Origin: Branchiostoma floridae
Lineage: Eukaryota; Chordata; Leptocardii; Amphioxiformes; Branchiostomatidae
Assembly (NCBI RefSeq): GCF_000003815.2
Contig: NC_049983.1
Span: forward strand, 13,289,855 to 13,353,854
Direction of reading: 5' to 3'
DNA: 64,000 nucleotides
Position numbers and translations under genes: made by a program. Of this stretch, positions 1 through 13,048 are shown one piece after another; position 1 is the first letter of the stretch, and each line of letters begins with the position of its first letter. Below the pieces are notes generated by a model that did no database searches, had not been told where the DNA came from, and was given only the letters and a program-made list of their open reading frames with translations.

Positions 1-2125
1 ATGAAAGGGCAGCCTTATGTGCTTCCATGAACCATGGATGCAGCCCTCCTCCCTGAGGACTTCTACGATGTACCTGCACTTGAAAACCACATGGTTGTTT
101 TGGCAAGTGAAAAGGGCCCCTGTGTATTCTCTTGAAATTAGCTGCTTTCAGAGTTTCTGTACAGCAGTTGATTCGGTTTAAGATATGGGCTAATGATGAA
201 CTGATAGCAGGAGATCCTCCCTTCCCAAGCTTAACTCCACTTTGTATGAAAATGTACACTGTGGCAGCTGGTACACTGGGAATAACTTTAATGGCTGTGG
301 TATTAAGTATTAATTCTTTTATTAGATCCAAATCCCAGATGGCTTGAGACAAAATGAACTGCTGTCAGCCCTCATGAATGCACAAGCATCATTGCTGTGT
401 TGACTAGAAACTTTTCTCTGGAATACTGTCGAGCCCTGTTCTTCCAAATTATCACACCAGTCATCAGAAATGTGAACACAAGGAAGAAGAACAAATATAG
501 ACACCGTTCATTATGTCTTTAACAACCATGGCAAAAAAAGATGAAATTTGAAATTTTCACAAAACACAAAACATTATGGTCATCTGCAGTAAAGTACTAA
601 AATACCACAATTAATACAGTGCATGGAAAATAACAAATCACTATAATTACATATCCACACATCCTTTATAACATCAGGCATGATGTATGTATGTATAACA
701 TCAGGAATCTGATTAGTTGCCACTAAATATTTCATCCTGGCATCTCCCTAAGTTTGTGGAAACAACAGTGCTCCAGATTGAAGAACTAGTTTTAAGGCCC
801 TACTTTCAGATCTTAATTCCATCTTAACAGGATGCTACAGCCACATATCTTCCACACAGAGGCACATTAAGATTAATTTCATAACTTTATCTCATCTCCC
901 AGCACCGGTAATATTCTTTAATAGCACGTAAAACGGAGCCTTCGTGTGGGTGTTACTGGCTGCTGATTGGCCACGGGCAGCAGACCATGTACCAACTGGT
1001 GCTAACTGTTATTGGGGATTAGCGGTGATCTCGAAGGAAATTGGTTCTGACTGAACCATGACTGATCAAAGTGGGCAAACAATCTTTCAATGGGCAACAA
1101 CTTTCCAATCACAGTCATATATATGTCCTACAATGTTATCACAGGAACTGCACTGAATGACAGGAAAGAAATGAAGATAAGACTTAATATCTAACTCTCC
1201 TTAAAATAACTATAAGACTCATATTGTATAAAACATAAATCTTATGATCAGCTTTCAAAAAAATTGCAAATTTTGCTGCTAGTCCCAAAATGGTGTTGAC
1301 TGCAAAGAATATATAGAAATAGTGCTGAGCATAAAAAAAATGACAAGATGTATGATACGACCTAAAAAAGGTGAAACGTAGTTAGCCATTATATGGTACA
1401 TTGTAAATCTGAAATGCACAAGTCAAAGGAACTATTGATCAATCTGACCGGAAAAAAACAGCCACTGTTCATCCTTAATAATTTTTAAATTGAATGTGCA
1501 ACCTGTAAAGAACTTGCATTGGTCCTTACTAATGATTTCTTGATTGTTAGCCTTCAAAACTCCCAAACCTTTTGGAGGCAAATTAATTGCTGGCATGGGT
1601 GTGATGTATGATCCATCAGGACTGATTTCCCAGTGGAAGGTTGTCCCAATTACATTAGTCCTGACAGGCCACTTCTAGTATTTGCTCACAAACCTATCAC
1701 TGATGCTATCAGACTTACAAAACAGCTTTTCACAGTCATCATTGACCACTAATTATGACTTAACATATACATTGTTTGTTACTTTTTTGCCCTTTGGTCT
1801 GTAATGAATTTAAAAGGGGTTAGAAAGAGATAGGTCAATGGAATCTTAGGTCCATACATATGAGTATGATTGAGTACAGACAGAATTTTGGAGGTGAAGA
1901 AAGGGCAAAGAAATCGGCTTAAAAGGTCCTGTGTCATCAAATTGATGTATTTAAAGTCTATAGGGACATTGCCACACTGTTAGCATAAAGCTAGTGGGTA
2001 GTCCTAGGAAGCAGTGCATGAGGGTATCATTGTAATCATTTAACAGTTACAAGGGAAAACATGTCTTTTGATAAGCAGTAGGGATTTGTATTTCGCACTT
2101 CAGTAGTGGATAGAACTGCCATTTA

Positions 2126-2135
2126 TTCAGCACCA
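2126..2135 (+). promoter_or_regulatory. RE1 left half-site
   Basis: Exact TTCAGCACCA but no right half follows; the next bases are TTTATTCAGCA. In vertebrates REST also binds half-sites weakly. Listed mainly because it belongs to the single-strand set. Confidence 0.3.
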
Positions 2136-2432
2136 TTTATTCAGCAAGCATTAGATTTCCTTTTCTTTATACCAAAAGTAGATGCAGAACACTAAAAGTG
2201 GTAGTCATGGTATGAAAAATTATACCATGGGGGTAATCAGTGTTGTCATGCCAACTAAAACAACTTTATGCAGAATGCATTCCAAACATAAACAGAACTT
2301 GATAGGCATCCCAAGTGAAGTGTCATGTCTCTCTCCAAACTTAAATTCCTCTAAAACACCCACCTCTTTATCTAGATTTTTCGTATCAAGAGAGATTTTC
2401 TTCATACCATGAACATAGGAAGTGCAGAGTGA

Positions 2433-2453
2433 TTCAGCACCAAGGACAGGAAC
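2433..2453 (+). promoter_or_regulatory. RE1/NRSE-like site
   Basis: Core TTCAGCACCAAGGACAG, 17 of 21 positions identical to the vertebrate RE1 consensus, including both half-sites with canonical spacing. RE1 recruits the zinc-finger repressor REST/NRSF and co-repressors to neuronal genes. Lies in intron 3 of a calcium channel subunit gene. Whether the host has a REST-like protein is not shown here. Confidence 0.55.
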
Positions 2454-2533
2454 AACTGAAGATTCCATTCAATACAGAAAGAGTCTAAGTCAGAAGGTCC
2501 CATGGACAGGAATAGGACAGTTAACACATGAAA

Positions 2534-2554
2534 TTAGACACCAGGGACAGATAA
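2534..2554 (+). promoter_or_regulatory. Degenerate RE1-like site
   Basis: Contains CACCAGGGACAG, the central and right part of the RE1 core, but the left TTCAG is replaced by TTAGA (13 of 21 positions). It lies between two much better matches at 2433 and 2571. A right half-site CATGGACAGG is also present at 2501-2510. Confidence 0.35.
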
Positions 2555-2570
2555 AGTGGTATGAAGGTCA

Positions 2571-2591
2571 ATCAGCACCAGGGACAGCAGC
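2571..2591 (+). promoter_or_regulatory. RE1/NRSE-like site
   Basis: Core ATCAGCACCAGGGACAG followed by CAGC; 17 of 21 positions match the RE1 consensus. Fourth RE1-related motif within about 160 bp. Confidence 0.53.
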
Positions 2592-3290
2592 ATTGGGTTC
2601 TGTTTAACTCCAGCCGCACATATCTTGCTCATGACTGAACCATAATACAGTACATGCCATAACTCCTAAATGATAGAGTGTAAGAGAGATTTGGGAAAGG
2701 GTTGTGATCCTGATGTCAATACATTGTAGCATGTTGGCTGTATTGAGTTGCATTGCAGTGACTCTTCATCACATGTGCTGACCTCTCCCATATTTAGGTC
2801 TTGACCTTCTGACCTCAATCAGCTGACCTTAGATCTTACTGATTGGTTCATGTCTCACATATACGGACACTGCACCAACTGGACATAGGAGCTCCTGATG
2901 GGTTACCTGATGGGTTAACAAGACTAATCTGTTCCCACAGTTTCCCTCTGTGTTCATCTCACCTATGTAGATAGCCTGATAGTGTCCATTACGTACTTGT
3001 ACAACCTTTTCCTATCCATTACTTTGGATGCTCCAATGCATGTTAAGTATCAACTTCCAGAGAGGAGAAGATGAAATTAATATCACTGATATTGAAAACC
3101 AATTGTATGTTAACCCATTGCTAAAAAGTGCATCTTTACTGATTTAGGACAACCAAATTAATGCATTCAGTTTAATATTTTGCAACTACTGATTTTTAGA
3201 TCTCAGTATAATACCTTGATTTATGAATCAGCCTTTACAATCCGCAAGGACATAAAAACTATGGTTTTGGCACAGTTACACAAGTTGCCT

Positions 3291-3340
3291 TATCATACTT
3301 TTAGTTGCTCTATCTTACTTTTAGTTGCTTTATCTTAGTT
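3291..3340 (+). repeat. 20-bp tandem repeat, 2.5 copies
   Basis: Unit TATCTTACTTTTAGTTGCTT repeated with exact 20-bp register. It abuts the RE1-like site at 3348. Its own sequence does not resemble RE1. Confidence 0.8.
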
Positions 3341-3347
3341 CCTAACT

Positions 3348-3368
3348 TTCAGCACCAAGGACAGGACC
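3348..3368 (+). promoter_or_regulatory. RE1/NRSE-like site
   Basis: Core TTCAGCACCAAGGACAG then GACC, 18 of 21 consensus positions. It directly follows a 20-bp tandem repeat (3291-3340) with seven bases between them. Confidence 0.58.
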
Positions 3369-6300
3369 ACCTGCTTTATATATAGCCTGCCATATATCAC
3401 TAGGCTGCACTGACAAGGTTACAAGACCCCGGGGCAACACTACTTCTTGTTAGATTTAATTAAAGTTTAGAGGAAACTCCCATCCAATCTCTGAGCTGTA
3501 AATGACAACTAGTGACACATGCCTCCTGGTGACAAATGTTTCACTGCTAAGCACGCCATAGGGAAGTCTTTCCAAATGTCAGGAAATGTCAGCAGTAAGT
3601 GCTTCTGCATGTCTTCACGGTTCTGAGATTCTCCTGCAGATACTTACAAGCTGGATTATTAATGCTAAGTTGATCCCAAAGGCAGATTTTTTCAAAGTGC
3701 TTTCACCTTCAGGTAAAACTTCTTTCATCAAAACAAGCCCTCTAACAGAAGGGCAACGTTTACAAGATTACTGTGGTTCCCTGACAAATGATTTGCTGCT
3801 TGAGGTACGAGGTATCACATGATAACTTTTGTTGGCATTGCTAAAGGGCATTCCATAAGCACTAGATCTTGCAGGCTACAAAGTGGATTGCCAGGAAAAC
3901 CCTGTACTTAGGGTGATAGCTGATGTAGAATTGGCAAAACTGTGGCTTGTGGTAAAACATGCCTACATTTGTATCTGTCATGATCTTTTTATACCGAGGC
4001 AACTGATGGAATTGATGGTGTATGAAAAACTGGGCAGAGATACAAGCTGAAGCTGGACAACAGGCTAGGAGATGTATGGATAATATAATGGATTGGATGA
4101 TCATATCTTGTACATTTTAGTTCTCAATACACCTTGGAGCAATATACACCATGCACTGTTGCAGTCTCCTTGGATATCAGCACTATATTGCAGTTCTAAG
4201 ATGTTCTGGCACTAAGATCTAGTTTTGAGAACTGAGGACACAGCTGTAAGAGATCCTACATTGTACATGTACATCTGCAAGAGTTGCAAAGTAAGAAAGT
4301 TATGATGACTGCAGGAAACAGCAAACCCCCAAGTGTTATGGATGTGGTTCAAAAAGGCCAGCAGAAATCCCAAGGATTTCCTGAGATGTCAGGGGTAGCA
4401 CGGCAAAGCTGCTGACATTTCAGAGCACACCTGTAGGTGGACACCTGTGCCACAACTTGGTGTCACCCATGAACAAATCAATCACCGTGTAGGGCACTTT
4501 GACAATTAGAATCAAATACAGAATACACTGTGTTTTATGTTTTAATGCTTAACTGGCCTATGAATATAATCGTCACCACAGAAATGGAGGGTTTTACTCC
4601 AAACCCATTCACACAATTCAACCATTACTTACCACAAGCAGCCTGCTTGTATTAAGCCAGTGCAATAGGCTCTGTACTTTGTTTATAATTATATTGCCTG
4701 GCAGCATGGCTGGCAAACAACATCATAGTTTGAATTGGCCACTGTGCTAAGTTTGAAAGGTGAAAAATTGCTGTATCTACGTTTCCTATAAAACATAAAG
4801 TTAATAGAGTTTTTAGTAAACAAGGCGGGCACAGGGAAGTAGGAAAAGACTATTCAGATCATGCTCTATCAGAACAGAGGATCAATGCAGTAAATTAACC
4901 TACAGGAATTGCTTTGGGAGAATAAATCAAGAATGATTTGCTGATTTGTGTATCAGTGATCTGTGTCGCAGGGTTAGACGATGGTATTCTGTGCATGTGT
5001 TGAGTGTCACAACCGCATCACTCCACAAAAGTCACTGTCAGGAAGATGGAGAAGACTCACCACAGAATAATTCTCTTCCTTAAGATATAGAAATATAATT
5101 GTAACCATTCAAACTACATGCTTTTACATGGAGATAAGAATAGCTTGAGCACAGTTGTAAACTAATGCATAGTCAGAACCATTCATTTACTGTACATGCT
5201 TGCCTTGTTTCTCAAGGTGGTGACTGATAAAAGGTTAGAGGATGAATACATAATTACATGTAAATCAGTGTTATATAATTGCAGGAGCATAAATCAAACA
5301 TCAGGATACAGATTACACTAATTAAGAAGAAGACTGTTATTAACCTTTAATCCAGTATCAGCATTAATTCCAGGTGAGAGGCAAGTGGGAGGTAGGGCAC
5401 CCTTTCTCTACACCTTAACATAAATGTACATGTATGTGTCGTCTCCGAAATAAAGAACTAGGCATTTGACAGCACATCCCTTTGCTTCCCTTTTCTGTAA
5501 TGGCCATAGTCCTTGCAGCAAATATGTGATATTGCAGTCATTTCATAGCCTTCCATGTCTTCATCACCTTAGGCTCATTATAGAACCAACACTGTTGAGT
5601 GTTACGTTTAAGCCTACTCGTTTAGCAGGTTTCGCCTGGTTGGCACATTTCTGCTACAAGTCGGCACTTACACGGCGTGAGTGTGAAATCTGTTCTTCCT
5701 GTATGATTTATATCCTGCAGAAGTGAAAATGACGGATGCGACTGTCCAACTCCCTGTAGGCCAGCGGTAAGATAATCTCCCCATCTTAACAAAAGAAAAG
5801 AAGCTTTTACGCCGCTATGACGTGGTTATAATTGCCGTTGGAGAGACCTGGCCCCAAAATTGAATCATCCATAATAGATGGCGTTTAGGGACTTAAATGT
5901 GTGATATGTGTGGGGGAGATGGAAGAGGCTCCATCCATCAGTGACCGTCAAGGACAAGCTTACTGTATAATGACTCCATCCCCGGCCACTGAGGGACTGC
6001 AGGTTACAGGTTATCACAGGACAGGTAGATAAATCCCCTGCCCACCAACCTTATCTAATGGTGCTGACCATTCATCACTGCTGTCCCCTGGCACCCTCCC
6101 AGGATCACTGCTGATCTAAAGGCCTCATGCAGGAGCCAGCTTGCAGAGGTAGGGAAACCACAGACAACTTGTAGCTTCCCTGAGTTCACTGGGCAACACC
6201 TCCTACACTTTTCTCCGACTTCAAATCATAGTACCATTTTGTGTCAAATACACAATGCAATAACCTATACTTCACGGTAGCATTTTATTAGGCAAACCAG

Positions 6301-9300
6301 TGCCAAAGTAATTGACTAGGGATGTATAAGATGTGATTAATGACTGTGAAAATCATTGATTTACTGCTTGCTGAGCTGCCTAATCTCTAAAAGATTAACA
6401 TCTTAGTAATCACTAATGAGTCAAACATCAATAATAAAAAAAAGCAATATACCAAATACCTAAGAGCAACATCATAATAGTTTGTCACTCCAAGGTAATT
6501 TTCGTATGACAGGCTTTCCTGTGGTCCACATTTTTTCTCTTTCCCTTTCCAAGAGAAAAAAATCCTGACTGCTACATGTATATCTAAGTTAGAAAAACAT
6601 ACAGATGAAACAGTGGCCCAGACCTTTCATCTGTTGGTTTTAAGTGATGGACTGTGCGTACTTTGTCAGGAAAAGTGTCATTTTGTTCCCAGCTGGAGCT
6701 GTGACATGAAAGTTTGATGATTGTGGTGACCTATTTTCAGATAAGGCATAAATGGATTAGAAAATGGGTGGCCACTGGGACCAAAGCAATTCTATTCCAT
6801 TTAACTCATCTGTCCTTCCATCAGGCCCTTACACTTCAAAAGCCATTTAGCAGCAAAGCAAATCATCACACTTCAAATGTCCCAGTTCTCGGAAAGCCAG
6901 AAGTCCTTGGAAGACTTCGAATCAAATATTGCTATATCTAAGCCAAATTCTTTGATGAAGAACAGTTAGTACATCCCTGTATGACACTAGGTTTATATTT
7001 TCAGATATACTCTTCAATGTCTTTTCTTATGGGGTAATGACGCCTGGTAATCAATTGTGAACAAAATCATTCAGCTGTTTCAAGTGAAAAGGCAACAGTT
7101 CATGCAAGAGACTAAAACCAAAGGTAACATCTAGACTGCACAAACCATACATAATACCATAAAATTCAGGCACACCAAATGTACAAGATGATACATATTC
7201 AGATATGTAGGAACTTAGTTACAAAATGGAAAAAAACTGACATATAAAATTTGAGCTGTCAACACTTCTAGAGATTGATAAGTCCTGGCGGACCTACAAA
7301 GCCTGTCACCAGTAATTCACCCACAATCTAATTCTGCAAATTTTCACCTGCAAGGGATAATTTATGACAAAGTCAGTTGGGTCAAAGAAAACAGGCCATT
7401 CAATTGTCGTAATAGATTCATGCCCAAAAGCTACTGATCTCAAGAGAAGGGATAACTCTGTCTGCAATATTAGATGTTTTCAAAATAAAAAGAGAAATTG
7501 TACATCAACCACTAAACCTTAACAGATTGTATGTACAAAATCATGACCCTCTTGCTTAGAGTTAATAAAATAAAATAACAAAGACATCTTTGACCCCTTA
7601 TGAATATATTTTAGAAAATGCTATTCTGCAAATCAGCTCTCATGCTTGTGGAACTTCACAAAGTTTTTGTATCAAAGCTGACAAAATGCCAAGGCAACAT
7701 TGTACAAAACTTATTAGTTGTCAAAATGCTATCTTGTAACTGAAGATGAAGAATTACATGCCAGTTAGAGTATGCACTTACAGCCCTTTGGACATGAATT
7801 AACAACGGGTTTTCCCGTCAAATGCAGACAATCATGTGTCCCTTCTTCTTGAGTAAATAATAACCACTTAATCATTTCAAGACTTTAATGGCACTGTGAA
7901 GACAAATTGTCATCTTTCCCTTCAAACCCCTTACTGATCAGTTGTATAGTGTCACACATTTTGCCTCCCTATTCAATAGCTTGATGGGCTTTTTACCTGC
8001 AGGCTGAAGTTTCTATCTCTTCAAAGCCTTTAACTGAGACAAACTCACTTCTGTTTCCATTAGTCTGTTCTAACTGGGGGCTATGGAGTACATAGGGACA
8101 ACATTTTGGGAAGAAATGCTATCACCAGTCACGTTTAACAGCTGACCTGATATCCTCATGATAGATCCTTGAGTGGTTGGTGATCTAAATTGCCTGCACA
8201 ACACATTTTGATAAAAAAACGCAGTCGTGAAGTTCATCCAAGCTTCAAAGAATTCTGAAAAGTAACCCACATTTGGGCACAAAGGATTAACAGCTAAAGT
8301 AATGTGTATTTTTTGGATGCCGTTCAGCTATCACTCAATGAACCAACATGTGGTGCCTTTCATCTGCACTGTGTAGTGTTCACAAAGTGATGGATGGGGT
8401 GGAGAGCTCAGCTCATCCAAACTGCATGCAGTCCCAGTGCCAGGAGGCGGGGATGTAATTGCTTCAATTCCATGATGACTGTATCATTCATTAGTCCAGC
8501 GGGGCTTAAATAGATTGCATCCTATTTTGGCACCCCTGATTTCCTAATTTCATTGTCTATAGATGTAATCATTAGCGGAATCTACTGATGAGGTCTTTCC
8601 ATCTAAACGCACAGACAGGGTAAACTAATTCTAGATCCATTTGATATCATGTGACTAACATTTCACAGAAGCTGCTGCCATCTTCTTCACCTGTACCAGT
8701 TAATAGTGTCACTTGTACAAAATGCTATGCAGAGAGGGAAGGTGGAGTACACAATGTTTTGACTGGAAGTAATGACTACAGGCCAAGTGCCATTGACAAT
8801 GTATCCAAAGGCACCAAACATTTCACTACAGCCAAAAAATCAATACCAACACCTGCAACCTACAGGGAAATGCCACCATCCGAACAGGGGTCTGATTGAC
8901 TCCAACAAATTTGCCTTCAGCTCCTGATGATGGATGAAGCAAATGTGATGGAGCTAAGTTTACATCAATATGTGTCATCAAAGCCAATCTGTCAAGGACT
9001 TAGATAAACAAATCTGCACATGGATTAAGGCTTTGTCTAAGTTTGGATTACCTCTTGCACAAGAAAACTGAAGAGGTTATTTTGCAGTAGAATACATTCA
9101 CATGTCAAAATTAAAGACTACATGTTACACATTGATGTTGACATCCCTATAGTGATAGTGGTGACCGAAGTCTAAATGCTGTTCATTTCTAGGGGTGGGA
9201 TCCCTAAATATATGCAATCTGCATTTGCTAACTTTTCACCTCTTAGATGTATGATAGTACCTACAGATGCCCCAAACAATGAGAAATCAATACAAAACAC

Positions 9301-10343
9301 CCCAAGATGGATTGTCAGTATCTTGACCTGCTATACCTGTACCATGGTCCCCTACCAACAAAAGTAGATCTCATCCACAACTAAGGCATTATCTCCAGTC
9401 ACCCAAACCAGCCTGAACTCTCCACTCCAGACAGATCAATAAAAGGTCATCACCAAGAATAATTGGTGCCCTGGCTTGTAACAATTGCAACTTTGCACCC
9501 TGTGCCCAATGGTTTCCAATTTCTAGTCCCAGATGCAATAAAAGCATGGATAGGTTTCCTGAAGATGTGATCCTCTTTTAGATGATACTATAATCTAGCC
9601 TTATTCATTTGTGTATTTAATTATTTTCCTTTGCATTCATTGACTTGCTGGAGAAAACTACTTTGATAGTTAGCATTCACAGATCAGTGGGCAAAGTCGT
9701 TACGTTTCAGTGGTGCCTCCAAGTACCAAGGCTTGGAACTCGGGGCAATGCTATGTGTAATGCATGAATCTTAAAGGTTTACTGCACAGTTAAGGATATT
9801 TATCTGCAGATAATTGCTGACGGTATTACACATTAGTTCTATACAACAGGATTATTCATTTCCAGCTTGAAGGAAACTTTCTATTTGTAATTATCAATAA
9901 TAAACTATTTCATACGTAAATGTGCCTCGTAGTACGTATAAATAATCATAAGATTAATTAATTTCTTTCAGTCAATGTAAAAGAGGCAATGAACATGGTG
10001 CTTGAGCTACTAGGAGCTGGCCCAATCTTACACAAGGTCACGCTTGTTTCAAAGGCTTTGAATTCCATCATTTAGTTCCCCGGGTGGTTTTCGAACAGAA
10101 AAAAACACTTGCAAAAAATTCAGAAACTATAGACATACTCTACAACCATCCGTCTAGCTGTTGCATTGCATTTGGACACCCAAAGAACTCTATAAAGTCT
10201 TCAAACAATCGAGATAAGTTACCTAGGTTGGGCATTCAATGATCGTGTTCTATGCCGCGTAGAACGCGGGTTCGAACTAAGTGCCTACAGTGTAACAGGC
10301 GTGAGGTACAACTGCAATTGGGCTAGCATAGGGCTTAAAGTAC

Positions 10344-10354
10344 TTCAGCACCAC
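10344..10354 (+). promoter_or_regulatory. RE1 left half-site
   Basis: Exact TTCAGCACCAC (first 11 bases of the RE1 consensus) without a right half. Lies just before the 20-bp tandem repeat at 10381-10460. Confidence 0.3.
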
Positions 10355-10380
10355 AATCGGGAATAATGCAATTGCAGGGA

Positions 10381-10460
10381 GGGGTCTCTAACACCATGGA
10401 GGGGTCTCTAACACCAGGAAAGGGTCTCAAACACCAGGGAAGGGACTCTAACACCTGAGA
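10381..10460 (+). repeat. 20-bp tandem repeat, four copies
   Basis: Unit close to GGGGTCTCTAACACCAGGGA, in perfect 20-bp register. The CTAACACCAGGGA part loosely resembles the RE1 core, so this may be a decayed relative of the other arrays. That relation is weak. Confidence 0.85.
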
Positions 10461-10652
10461 CTGTTAGAGTATAGTGTCACATTTGGCTGACATATAAAAT
10501 GTTCCTTTTTCACCTGGAATGGACTTGCATCTTTAAATGGTACAAGTTCCTCTCAATGTCTACACATGACAACATTAGTTCTGCACCTAATGACAGTAAT
10601 GGAATGGAAGAGCCAGATATCCTTCTTAGCACACAAGCACTCGGGGACACAA

Positions 10653-10694
10653 TTCAGCACCAGGAACAACATTTTCAGCACCAGGGACAGACCC
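10653..10694 (+). promoter_or_regulatory. Tandem pair of RE1/NRSE-like sites
   Basis: Two motifs lie head to tail with a spacing of exactly 21 bp, the RE1 length. The first (10653) reads TTCAGCACCAGGAACAA, 15 of 21 positions. The second (10674) reads TTCAGCACCAGGGACAG, 18 of 21. The arrangement suggests duplication of a site or a remnant of a longer array. Confidence 0.55.
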
Positions 10695-11800
10695 TATTTT
10701 AGAATCAATGACATTTCCATGGATAATGCTGCTCTCTTACACTCTTACCCAGCTACTCTCTTTTCTAGAAACAGCCCTATCTTCATTTCTGTATCTTTAT
10801 CTATATAGCCAGTATAACTGCCATTCGACATAACACACCTGCTTTGTAGGCAGAACTTTTCCATGTTCTGTTCATTAACATGGAACAGAAAGCATATAAC
10901 CCAGGCAGCCATAAAAAGTTTCAGTACTTGAGGCGCAGGTGCCAGTCTGTCTAATATAGCATCTGTGGGAGGAGACCTGATGCCCATGAAGGACCTGCAC
11001 CTTTACTGCCGAGGTCAGCCCCAGGTCAGATGTGCCAATGGCTGCACTCCAACACTGGGGGCCATAAACTCCCCTCTTACCCAGGGAAACAAGATACTCA
11101 ACATTGATTCATCTAGAGAAGCTCCTGACAGAAGAGAGGTTACAGCAGGTGTGCTCTTCCCACTAGAACCACCTTAAATCATACATGAGTGTAGATGTAA
11201 CAGAAAGTATGGCATTGAATGCAATTGTTTGATCTCCACAGCAGGTTGAATGAAAGGGCCATGATTGCAGGGACAATACAAAATTCTCCATTGCAAATTG
11301 CAACAACAGGTTATTCATCTTTTCTTACAAGGAAACACAATGATAACAGCATACAGATCCAAAATATCTCAGATGTTGACTGTACAGAGTGGGAAACAGA
11401 CGCAACCTGTGGCCTAAGCTGACCCTTACAAGTGCAAGTTGACAGCAGAAAAGCCCTGGTGAGATCTCCTTGCCCTTGTGCTTGTATCAAACTTTCCATC
11501 TAACCTTGGCTGCCGTCAGGGGCCCAACTAAAATCAATGGATGGTTTCAAGTAATGTTGTTACCGTCTTTACTGACCAGTAAATCTTCATATTTTCAAAC
11601 CTTGTGTCTCCTGGCACATCGGGATAAACTCTAAAAAAAATAGGCATTGGTGCTTGTTAGGACTGATACATTTACATCTTCTTCTGACAACTTGATCACA
11701 TTTCAAGTGCAGTTCAAGTTCTCAAAAAGACTTGCAGACCTAGATTTCTAGCACTTTTGCCAGCTGTAGTGCCATCCTACCTGTACCTACCTTCAATACG

Positions 11801-11940
11801 TGTCAAGAACATATCAGTAAGTTATTCTATCTATACATGTCAAGAACATATCAGTAAGTTACATGTATTCTATACATGTCAAGAACATATCAGTAAGTTA
11901 CATGTATTCTATACATGTCAAGAACATATCACAAGTTATT
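11801..11940 (+). repeat. Approx. 39-bp minisatellite, four copies
   Basis: Copies of GTCAAGAACATATC start at 11802, 11839, 11879 and 11918 (periods 37, 40, 39). The unit also contains AGTAAGTTACATGTATTCTA. The repeat creates the open frame at 11757-12140 (repeated CQEHISK), which I do not consider a gene. Confidence 0.88.
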
Positions 11941-13048
11941 CCAACTTTGGGGCACAGCTTCAACCCAGTGGCAGAGCTGTTGACAGTGATTCCACAGGAC
12001 ACCGTCATAAAATGCCACCATGTAGTGTAGAATTATTACCTATGACAACAGGAATCCTTTGGGCTTTATCAATCTATATCAGATTAATGATTCAGCTCTT
12101 CCTGTGGAGCTTTTGTCACCTGGTGCGTTTCCCTGTGTGACTTAGGTAATGTCAAACCCTCTTGAAGGCAACTTCCCTGGCAATTCATCAGAAAAGGACA
12201 ACCTTGATATCACTGGAAAGATCTCTGGCCTTACTTTATACTTGTGTGGGAATGGATTCATCAATCATGTCGCTCTGCCTGCCAAAAAAAGGTCAAGAGC
12301 TCCAGAATCTCCATATTGTCTTTCCTATATGTCATAGGAAGCATCCCAATGATTTGAAACATAGATATGAAATAACAAGGGTGAGATCCAGTCAAAGAGT
12401 CAGGAAAGAGTCTGCGTTGGAATGCAATGTATCACCATCTCAGAGGCTGTGGAAAAAACTCCTTCAAATACTCCAGATTGGTAACTGACAAAAAGACATA
12501 TTTTATTATATATAGGGAAAACTATCAATGTGTAACAACTTTCTCTGAAACAGCGCTGGAGAAATCGCTACAATTTTTACAGTCAGTTAAGTTTGATGGA
12601 CTATATCTGGTTACCTGTAAAGATTCTAATTTGAAGCTCAAGTTTCCCATCATATAGTCATCTCTTTGGGTTTAATGGTTTAATCATATTTCAGGATTGC
12701 ATCATGCTGCCCCTGACTACAAGGTCCGTCATCAAAGGCAGGAAAGTGGAAGCACAAATCATCAATGACTGACAAAAGTGGTCATCTTGGTAGTCAAATA
12801 TTACAGGGGACACAGGAGACTCAGGGTCTTATCCATGCATTATACATGTACTGCAGCATGCTGGTTAACACTAGAAGCTACATGATGGAATTTCTCAGAC
12901 TTAAGTTCATCATGCACATATCAACATCTGGGAATACATGAATGAACATTGTCCAGTACCTAGGAACACATGGAACAGACCATTCATAACACCATAGAAA
13001 GAACAGATTCAGTACCTATTTCAGTAGAGATGAAATATTTCCTTTTAA

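Noticed and set aside
6058-6102. Reverse-strand RE1-like words (TGGTGCTGA, CTGCTGTCCCCTGG)
   Set aside because: The two halves are not in RE1 spacing, and the left half of the second is a poor match.
10255-10285. GGTTCGAAC, a tRNA/SINE B-box-like word
   Set aside because: No matching A box or cloverleaf could be built around it.
11757-12140. 127-codon ORF with repeated CQEHISK
   Set aside because: Created by the 39-bp minisatellite.
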